From Lentisphaeraceae bacterium (lineage in GTDB: Bacteria; Verrucomicrobiota; Kiritimatiellia; RFP12; UBA1067): a DNA stretch of 43,618 nucleotides. Position 1 is the first letter of the stretch. Every line of letters begins with the position of its first letter. A program made the position numbers and the translations under genes. The notes below the pieces were generated by a model, which ran no database searches, was not told the origin of the DNA, and saw only the letters and a list, made by a program, of their open reading frames with translations. The stretch covers positions 1-43,618 of the forward strand of contig SFPL01000078.1 in assembly GCA_004551905.1 (NCBI GenBank). The letters run 5' to 3'. This document shows positions 37,756-43,618 of this stretch, one piece after another.

Positions 37756-39417
37756 TCAGAGCTCCCTGATCTTGAGGTTGCAGAAGCTGACGGTCGAGTC
37801 GCTGTGGTCCTGGAGGAGGATGCGTCCCTCGGGAATCTCGCCCCACGGCTGAGGATTCCCGTCCGCGGTCACGCCCCAAGTCTTGTACTTCGACGCCGCC
37901 ACCAGGTCGCGGAACTCCTTCGAGCCGCGCTCGTACTCGAGCACCTTCTTTCCGTTTAGCCAGTGCTCGACATGGCTGCCCTTCGCGACAATCATGCCGG
38001 TGTTCCATTCGCCGGTGCGGCGCTTCACGTCGTCGGCCGCGGCGGGCATGACGTCGTAGAGCGCGGCGACGCGGCGGTTGCCGTCCTTGCCCTTCTCGGA
38101 ATCGGGATGGGCGTCGTCGAGGATCTGGAACTCCTCGCAGGTACCCTTGTTGAGGTTCTCGTCGTAGAAGTACTTGACGCCCGAGTTCGCCTTGCCCGTC
38201 ATACGGAAGTCGAACCTGAAGGCGAAGTCGCGGTACTTCTTCGCCGTCACGATGTCGCCGCCGCCGCCGAGCTTCTGGTCCTCCGGCGGCAGCGGGAACC
38301 ACTGTCCGTCGTCGGAGATTCCGTTCACCGGGCGCATGGTGAGCGTGCGGTCGGCGATTACCCACCCCTTCTCCGGCGGGGCCTTGCAGCCGCTCTTCAC
38401 CGCCAGCCAGCCGTCGAGCGTCCTGCCGTCCCAGAGCAGCTTCCAGCCTTCGGCGCGCTCGGCGTCGGTGAGCGTGTTCGCGTCCGCCGGCGCCGGCTTC
38501 ATCACCGGCTTCACGCGGATCGCGTCCATGACGCCGCGGTAGTAGCCGAACGACTCGGCGAGCTGCACTAGGTTGTCACCGTGGTCCTTCTCGTACTCGA
38601 CATGGCAGACGCCGGAGTAGCCGATGTCGGCGAGGGCGGTGAGGATGGCCGGAACATCCAGCTCGCCGCGCGGCCCCTCCTTGGCGAGGTTGCGGACCGG
38701 GTCGATCTTGATGTTCTTGAGGTGGATGTCGTAGATGCGGTCGGCGTGGTCGCGGATGAACTTCGCGGGGTCGCCGCCGCCGAAGCGCGCCTGATGGCCG
38801 ACGTCGAAGCAGTAGCCGATGCGCACATCGCGGCCGGCGATGCGCTTCTCGATCGACTCGCCGGTCGGGAAGAGGTACGGAATGTCCGGCCCGTGGTTGT
38901 GGATGCCGGCCTTGATGTCGTACTTGCGCACCATGCGCTCGAGGACATCGAGCATCGCGTCGGACTCGACCCGGGTCTCCTTGCCGTCCACCTTGCGCTT
39001 CTCGAACGGCACCACCGAGATCATCTGCATCCCGTAGCGCTTCGCGAACGCGAACGCGTCCTCGATCGTCTTCTCGTCGTCGAAGTAGACGGGGCCGAGC
39101 GTGTCGACCGTGATCCCGCGCTTCGCGAGGCGCGCCTTGTAGGCCTCGATCTCGGCGTCGGACGCGTCGCGCGCGATCGACCCCTCGATGAGGCTCATGT
39201 AGTGGCAGTCGAGCGCCTCGGTGATGTCGAGCGCGCGGTCGAACGGCGTGTTCCACATCGTGTAGCGCGCCATGCCCAGCGCGTAGGGGAGCTTCGAGGC
39301 GCGGCAGCTCGGGCTCGCCTTGTCGCCGATGAGTAGGCTTTTGACAAGCGGCTCCTCAGCCGCAAGCGCGGCGTACGCCGCAGCAGCAGCCGCCAGAACA
39401 ATCGCGATTCGCTTCAT
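37756..39417 (-). CDS. Secreted TIM-barrel (isomerase-like)/DUF1080 fusion protein
   Basis: A 553-residue protein with a signal peptide (about 1-20, ending AALAA). Residues 45-300 are a xylose isomerase/sugar phosphate isomerase-like TIM barrel with likely metal ligands in GIHNHG (171-176), YCFDVGH (202-208), YDIHLKN (229-235) and HVEYE (272-276). Residues 325-553 are a DUF1080 (3-keto-glycoside-processing) domain with LLWDGRTLDGW, NSGVKYFYDE and EFQILDDAHPD. With the Gfo/Idh oxidoreductase encoded upstream, the likely role is cleavage of 3-keto sugars produced by oxidation. The exact reaction is inferred. Confidence 0.85.
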   Translation of the reverse strand: MKRIAIVLAAAAAAYAALAAEEPLVKSLLIGDKASPSCRASKLPYALGMARYTMWNTPFDRALDITEALDCHYMSLIEGSIARDASDAEIEAYKARLAKRGITVDTLGPVYFDDEKTIEDAFAFAKRYGMQMISVVPFEKRKVDGKETRVESDAMLDVLERMVRKYDIKAGIHNHGPDIPYLFPTGESIEKRIAGRDVRIGYCFDVGHQARFGGGDPAKFIRDHADRIYDIHLKNIKIDPVRNLAKEGPRGELDVPAILTALADIGYSGVCHVEYEKDHGDNLVQLAESFGYYRGVMDAIRVKPVMKPAPADANTLTDAERAEGWKLLWDGRTLDGWLAVKSGCKAPPEKGWVIADRTLTMRPVNGISDDGQWFPLPPEDQKLGGGGDIVTAKKYRDFAFRFDFRMTGKANSGVKYFYDENLNKGTCEEFQILDDAHPDSEKGKDGNRRVAALYDVMPAAADDVKRRTGEWNTGMIVAKGSHVEHWLNGKKVLEYERGSKEFRDLVAASKYKTWGVTADGNPQPWGEIPEGRILLQDHSDSTVSFCNLKIREL

Positions 39418-39454
39418 TTCAATGTTTCCTTTCGGTAAAGCGCTGTCCGCCGCC

Positions 39455-40912
39455 TCACGAAAGCGGCTTCACCATCTTTGCGTAGTCGTAGCCGGCCTTC
39501 TCCAGGATCGGCTTCAGGTCGTACTTGCCGCGCGCGAACGGGACGAGCATCTTGTCCGCCGCCGCGTCGCCGGTCGTCTCCTTCGCCGCGTCCCAGCGGA
39601 GCGAGCCCTCCTTGCAGCCGCGCGACAGCTCCATGCACATCCGCCCCAGCGAGCAGAACGCGGTCGAGCGGTGGGCCTCCTCCGCGTTGGACACAGTGTA
39701 GTCGGGGTCCTCGCGCCGCACCGCCTCGATCCAGTTCTCGAAGTGGTCGTTGGCGGTGAGGAACTTCTCGCGGCCGCGGGAGAGGACGTCCACCTTCACC
39801 TCGGCGAGCGGGTCGAGCAGGTTCGGCTTCGACGCTGCGATCGGGCCGAGCATCCCCGGCGCGACCTTCGGCTCGGGGTCGCTCGGCGTCACCTTCACCG
39901 CCCCGCGCGTGCACCAGAGCCAGTCGCCGTTCTCGCCGATGAACTTGACGCCCATCTGGAACTTGTCCGAGACGTGGACGTCGGCCCCGCCGCAGTCGTA
40001 GTGGAGGTCGTAGGTAGTGTGGACGTTCCAGAGCCTGTCGCCGGACTGGTCCATCCACTCGCACTTGCCGCGCACCGCGCTCGGGTCGCAGCCGAGGCCC
40101 CAGGCGGTGATGTCCAGGTGGTGCGCGCCCCAGTTAGTGATCATGCCCCAGCCGTAAGGCGCGAGCTGGATCCAGCCCGGACGGTCGCCGATGCGGCGGA
40201 GGTCCTGGTTGTGGCAGCGCGTCCAGTTGTACGGCGCGGAGCCGTCCGTCGGTCCAAGCCAGGCGTCGTAGTCGAAGGTGGTGGGCACCTTCTCCGGCTT
40301 GCGCGAGCCGCCGGGCTTGTCGCAGCCGAGTCCCACCTCTACGCGGGCGACCCTGCCGATGCGCCCGTTGCGCACCAGCTGGACCACCTGGCGGAACTGG
40401 GGGCGCGAGCGCTGCCACGCGCCGACCTGCACCACCAGCCCCTTGTCCGTCGCGAGGTTGGCGATGACCCTGCCCTCCTGGATCGTCTGCGCGAACGGCT
40501 TCTGGAGGAAGACGTGCTTGCCCGCGGCAAGGCAGTAGGACGCCACCACCGCGTGCTGATGGTCGGGGATGCAGAGCATCACCGCGTCGATCGACGGATC
40601 CGCCGCGAGCATCGCACGGTAGTCGCCCCAGACCGACACCTCGCGCCGCTCGCCCTCGCCGAAGTAGTGGCGCTCGACCACGCTCTTGCCGTACTCGGCG
40701 CGGCGCGCGTCGACGTCGCAAATCGCGGTGACCGCGCAGCGGTCCGAGAGCCGCAGCACGCCGGGCACGTCCATCGTGTGCGCGATGCGGCCGTAGCCGA
40801 TCACCGCCACATTGACGCGGCTGTTCGAGAAGAACCCCGTCGCACATCCGTTGAAGAGCATCGGTGCCGCGCCCGAGGCGATGACGCCCTTGATGAATCC
40901 CCTTCTGTCCAT
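39455..40912 (-). CDS. Exported Gfo/Idh/MocA oxidoreductase
   Basis: A 485-residue NAD(P)-dependent oxidoreductase with a Tat-like, lipoprotein-like N-terminus (DRRGFIKG, then LFNGC). The Rossmann motif is VAVIGYGRIA (about 34-43). AGKHVFLQKPFAQ carries Gln in place of the usual Glu of EKP, as in many exported members. NWGAHHLDITAWGLGCD is the substrate-side motif. It probably oxidises a glycoside or free sugar to a keto form. The ATG at 40912 follows AAAGGAAAA. It is followed after 37 bases by the TIM-barrel/DUF1080 gene, so they act together. Confidence 0.9.
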   Translation of the reverse strand: MDRRGFIKGVIASGAAPMLFNGCATGFFSNSRVNVAVIGYGRIAHTMDVPGVLRLSDRCAVTAICDVDARRAEYGKSVVERHYFGEGERREVSVWGDYRAMLAADPSIDAVMLCIPDHQHAVVASYCLAAGKHVFLQKPFAQTIQEGRVIANLATDKGLVVQVGAWQRSRPQFRQVVQLVRNGRIGRVARVEVGLGCDKPGGSRKPEKVPTTFDYDAWLGPTDGSAPYNWTRCHNQDLRRIGDRPGWIQLAPYGWGMITNWGAHHLDITAWGLGCDPSAVRGKCEWMDQSGDRLWNVHTTYDLHYDCGGADVHVSDKFQMGVKFIGENGDWLWCTRGAVKVTPSDPEPKVAPGMLGPIAASKPNLLDPLAEVKVDVLSRGREKFLTANDHFENWIEAVRREDPDYTVSNAEEAHRSTAFCSLGRMCMELSRGCKEGSLRWDAAKETTGDAAADKMLVPFARGKYDLKPILEKAGYDYAKMVKPLS

Positions 40913-40967
40913 GTTTTTCCTTTCGTTTGTGTTTGTCATTGACTGAAATCTCCCTCGCTCCCCGACG

Positions 40968-42173
40968 TCATCCGATCGAGGAGGACACCTTGAAGACCGC
41001 GGTGAGGATGGCGATCGCGACGAAGCCGACCACGCTCGCGATGAGCACGATGAGGATCGGCTCGAGCGCGTTGGTGAACGAGGCGATGTTGCGGTCCATG
41101 TCCTTCTGGTAGCGCCGCCCGACGTTCTCCAGCGACGCGGTCATGTCGCCAGCCTGCTCGCCGACCGCGAGCATGTCGGTCATCATCCGCGGGAACACCC
41201 CGCTCGCCGCGAGCGGGCCCGAGATCGTGGTGCCGTCGGTGACGCGGCGGCGGGCGGTGGCGAGCGCGTCGCCGATTACCGCGTTGCCACAGGTCTCCTC
41301 GCAGATCTTCAGCGCCTGGAGCACGTTGACGCCGTTCGAGAGTAGCGTCTTGAGCGTGTAGGCGAGCGAGGAGTAGGCGCCCGAGGCGACGATGCCCCGG
41401 ACGAGCGGCATCGAGAGCTTCCAGCCGTCGATGCGCCGGCGGCCGGACTGGGTGCGGCTCCAGCGGCTGAACCACCACGCCACGGCGACGACTCCGAGCG
41501 CCATCGCCCAACCATAGTTGATCACCGCGTCGGATAGTCCGATCAGGATCCGCGTCGGCAGCGGCAGCGACGCGCCCATTGAGTCGAACACCTTCTGGAA
41601 CTGGGGGATGATCCATACCAGCGCGCCGATCACCGCCACCACACCGATGCAGAGCACGATCACCGGGTAGGTGAGCGCGCCCTTGATTTTTCCGCGCATG
41701 TTGTCGTCCCGCTCGTAGTGCTCGCCGAGCCGGCGCAGCACCTCGATCATTGCGCCAGACGCCTCACCGGCGCGGAGCATGTTCGAGAATAGCGGCGGGA
41801 AGGTCTTGGGATGGTGCGCGCACGCGTCGGAGAAGCTTTCGCCGCGGACGATCCGGTCGCAGAGGTCCTGGCACACGTAGCGCTGGCCGGAGTCCTCCTC
41901 GCCCTGGTTCGCCAGCGCCTGCAGCGCCTGGCCGAGCGTCATGCCCGCCTGTAGGAGGTCGGCAAGCTCGGAGACGAACAGCAGCACCTCCACCCGCTTC
42001 ATCGCGGTCTTCTGCTTCGGCTTGCCGATCTGCATCGACCAGATCGACTTGCCGGAGGAGCCGCCCTTCGACTTCGCGGCGGACTGCTGGCGCGGGGCGG
42101 AGGCAGGGGCAGAGGCTGGAGCGGACGGCGGCTGCGAGCCGCCGGGCGCCGTCCTCTTCCGCGCGTATCCCAT
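40968..42173 (-). CDS. Type II secretion system F-family membrane protein
   Basis: A 401-residue inner-membrane platform protein of the GspF/PilC family. Two T2SSF domains are present (about 65-185 and 265-390). Signatures include FVSELADLLQAGMTLGQALQ and LSNGVNVLQALKICEE, with transmembrane segments at about 170-190, 220-240 and 370-390. An unusual Ala/Pro/Ser-rich, Lys-containing N-terminal extension of about 45 residues precedes the family domain. No GspE, pilin or GspD gene lies in the window, so the rest of the machine is elsewhere. It starts 25 bases after serA. Confidence 0.9.
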   Translation of the reverse strand: MGYARKRTAPGGSQPPSAPASAPASAPRQQSAAKSKGGSSGKSIWSMQIGKPKQKTAMKRVEVLLFVSELADLLQAGMTLGQALQALANQGEEDSGQRYVCQDLCDRIVRGESFSDACAHHPKTFPPLFSNMLRAGEASGAMIEVLRRLGEHYERDDNMRGKIKGALTYPVIVLCIGVVAVIGALVWIIPQFQKVFDSMGASLPLPTRILIGLSDAVINYGWAMALGVVAVAWWFSRWSRTQSGRRRIDGWKLSMPLVRGIVASGAYSSLAYTLKTLLSNGVNVLQALKICEETCGNAVIGDALATARRRVTDGTTISGPLAASGVFPRMMTDMLAVGEQAGDMTASLENVGRRYQKDMDRNIASFTNALEPILIVLIASVVGFVAIAILTAVFKVSSSIG

Positions 42174-42198
42174 TCTCCGCTCCGCGCTCCGAAGGCGA

Positions 42199-43365
42199 CT
42201 ACTTGATCACCCTCACGCGCACCACCGCCTCGCTCGCCCCGAGGGCCTTGACGACCTCATCCGGCACCGGGGTGTCGACGTCGATGAGCGAGTAGGCGAA
42301 GTCACCGCGGGACTTGTTGGCGATCGCGTCGATGTTGATCTTCGCTTCGCCGAGGATCGAGGTGAACTGGCCGATCATGTTCGCGACGTTCCGGTGGCAG
42401 ATGGCGATGCGCCCCGCCTTGTTCGCCGGCCCGAGCGAGCACGCCGGGTAGTTCACCGAGTTGACGATGTTGCCGTTCTCGAGATAGTCGCGCATCTCCT
42501 TGACGGCCATCACCGCGCAGTTGTCCTCAGCCTCCTCCGTCGAGGCGCCGAGGTGCGGAATGACGATGCAGCCCTTGTGGCTGGCCGTTCCGGGCGTCGG
42601 AAAATCGCTCACATAGCGGCGCACCTTGCCGCTGTCGAGCGCGGCAAGCAGGTCCTTCTCGTTCACGAGCGCGTCGCGCGCCGCGTTGATGATTATGACG
42701 CCGTGCTTCATCATCGCGATCGTCTCGGCGTTGATCATGCCCCTGGTGGACTCGAGCGCCGGCACGTGGATGGTGATGAAGTCGCAGGCGCGGTAGATCG
42801 CCTCGACGTTCTTGCAGTGATTGACGGCGCGGCTCAGGTTCCAGGCCGCGTCGACCGAAAGGTAGGGATCGTAGCCGAAGACCTCCATGCCGAGGCCCAC
42901 GGCGGCGTTGGCGACCTTCTGGCCGATCGCGCCGAGGCCGATCACGCCGAGCCGCTTGCCCTGGATCTCCGTGCCGGCGAAGGCCTTCTTGGCCTTCTCG
43001 GCGGCCTTGCCCACGGCGGGATCCGCGGCGTTCTCCTTCACCCAGCCGATGCCGCCGACGATGTCGCGGCTCGCGAGCAGCATGCCGGCGATCACCAGCT
43101 CCTTCACGCCGTTGGCGTTCGCGCCGGGCGTGTTGAAGACGACGATGCCCTTCTTGGCGTACTCGGCGTGGGGGATGTTGTTAACCCCGGCGCCGGCGCG
43201 GGCGACGGCCAGCAGCCGCTCGCCGGGCGCGAGCTCGTCCATCTTCGCCGAGCGCACGAACACAGCGTCCGCGTCCTCGAACTTCTCTGTCCGGGCGTAG
43301 TTTTCGCCCAGGTTCATCAGCCCGCACTCCGCAATCGGGTTCAGGCAGGTGTACTTGTAGTTCAT
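42199..43365 (-). CDS. serA: D-3-phosphoglycerate dehydrogenase
   Basis: A 388-residue enzyme starting serine synthesis by oxidising 3-phosphoglycerate. GLGAIGQKVA (143-152) is the NAD-binding motif, NAAR (R230) and PHLGAST (H271) are catalytic, and a C-terminal ACT domain (about 318-388) is the likely serine-sensing site. This is the short, single-ACT type. The ATG at 43365 follows AAGGAC. An open frame into the terminal repeat is spurious. Its leader starts with a hairpin (43411-43428). Confidence 0.94.
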   Translation of the reverse strand: MNYKYTCLNPIAECGLMNLGENYARTEKFEDADAVFVRSAKMDELAPGERLLAVARAGAGVNNIPHAEYAKKGIVVFNTPGANANGVKELVIAGMLLASRDIVGGIGWVKENAADPAVGKAAEKAKKAFAGTEIQGKRLGVIGLGAIGQKVANAAVGLGMEVFGYDPYLSVDAAWNLSRAVNHCKNVEAIYRACDFITIHVPALESTRGMINAETIAMMKHGVIIINAARDALVNEKDLLAALDSGKVRRYVSDFPTPGTASHKGCIVIPHLGASTEEAEDNCAVMAVKEMRDYLENGNIVNSVNYPACSLGPANKAGRIAICHRNVANMIGQFTSILGEAKINIDAIANKSRGDFAYSLIDVDTPVPDEVVKALGASEAVVRVRVIK

Positions 43366-43410
43366 TTTACTTGTCCTTCTTTCTTCCGTAGAGTTTATCG
43401 TGGAATTTTC

Positions 43411-43428
43411 GCCGCCACGCATGGCGGC
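43411..43428 (-). other. 5'-terminal stem-loop of the serA transcript
   Basis: GCCGCC and GGCGGC form a perfect 6-bp GC stem with a six-base loop. It lies one base from the predicted transcript start (43429), so the serA mRNA would begin with a hairpin. Such 5' stems protect mRNA from decay. No leader peptide is evident. Confidence 0.55.
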
Positions 43429-43435
43429 AATGCGT

Positions 43436-43441
43436 ATTATA
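43436..43441 (-). promoter_or_regulatory. serA promoter, extended -10 box
   Basis: TATAAT preceded by TATGG and followed by ACGCAT on the minus strand, the same block as at hisB, cysE and tRNA-Arg. The predicted start is near 43429, giving a leader of about 64 bases. It lies 40 bases inside the right terminal repeat, mirroring hisB at the other end. Confidence 0.75.
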
Positions 43442-43480
43442 CCATATTTTCCCTGCTTCCCGTCGTTCAGCACCCTGAAG

Positions 43481-43618
43481 CACGGATTACAAATACCCCC
43501 GTCGTCTCGGCTGCGCCGAGCCGCCGTGGACATTTGTAAGCGGTTTTGCGCGACGAGACCCTGCCGCACAGCCTGTTCAAGGCATGACAAGCCACCCGAC
43601 GGGATGCCGACGGGGACA
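43481..43618. repeat. Right copy of 138-bp terminal inverted repeat
   Basis: The exact reverse complement of bases 2-139. The nested palindrome lies at 43487-43539. The two copies face each other at the window's ends, upstream of the two outermost genes, hisB and serA. The last base of the window is the end of the match, so the true outer limit of the repeat is unknown. Confidence 0.9.

Overview
This 43.6-kb, GC-rich window looks like a chromosomal contig from a member of the PVC superphylum, most likely Verrucomicrobiota/Kiritimatiellota. The best lineage marker is a 51-residue basic protein at 1946-2101 that resembles the Verrucomicrobia/Chlamydiae 'small basic protein' family. The secreted GH29 fucosidase, the keto-sugar (Gfo/Idh plus DUF1080) pair and the LA_2272-type surface repeat protein fit a glycan-using, probably gut, anaerobe. 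The lineage call is inference. No phage, insertion sequence, CRISPR array or rRNA was found.

Layout: hisB is the only gene on the plus strand, at the left edge. Everything from 818 to 43365 (33 genes including one tRNA) runs on the minus strand. Read in the direction of transcription, from high to low coordinates, the blocks are: serA, gspF-like, a Tat/lipoprotein Gfo/Idh oxidoreductase, and a secreted TIM-barrel/DUF1080 fusion (43365-37756); infC with a non-canonical ATC start, then pssA (37654-36153); a surface repeat protein, parB and an M28 peptidase (36107-33561); cysE, aconitase and an M16 peptidase (33468-29525); the chaperones dnaK, groES, groEL and htpG, followed by an MTA/SAH deaminase-like amidohydrolase (29257-21926); a fucose module (fucP, GH29 fucosidase, yhcH) running into nadK, a nucleoside kinase and uppP (21862-15818); an iron-sulfur operon of aldo/keto reductase, membrane ferredoxin-DUF1893 fusion and patatin (15739-12028); tRNA-Arg(TCT) in the leader of valS, then a serine hydrolase, der, rlmB, lepA, recO and a PPIase lipoprotein (12011-2147); and finally the small basic protein and ychF (2101-818).

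Three things stand out. First, at least eight transcription units start from one promoter type, an extended -10 box with a conserved downstream ACGC (about TTTGGTATAATACGCA). Some are predicted to be leaderless, and three have a -10 box fused to the stop codon of the preceding gene. Second, the contig ends in a perfect 138-bp inverted repeat containing a nested palindrome, probably a dispersed repeat at which assembly stopped. Third, several proteins are unusual fusions: a NapH-like/Tat-ferredoxin/DUF1893 protein, a TIM-barrel/DUF1080 protein, and a PPIase with its signature strand after the domain core. All intergenic gaps are under 300 bp. The largest (29258-29524, 20313-20479, 25169-25294) are described as features.
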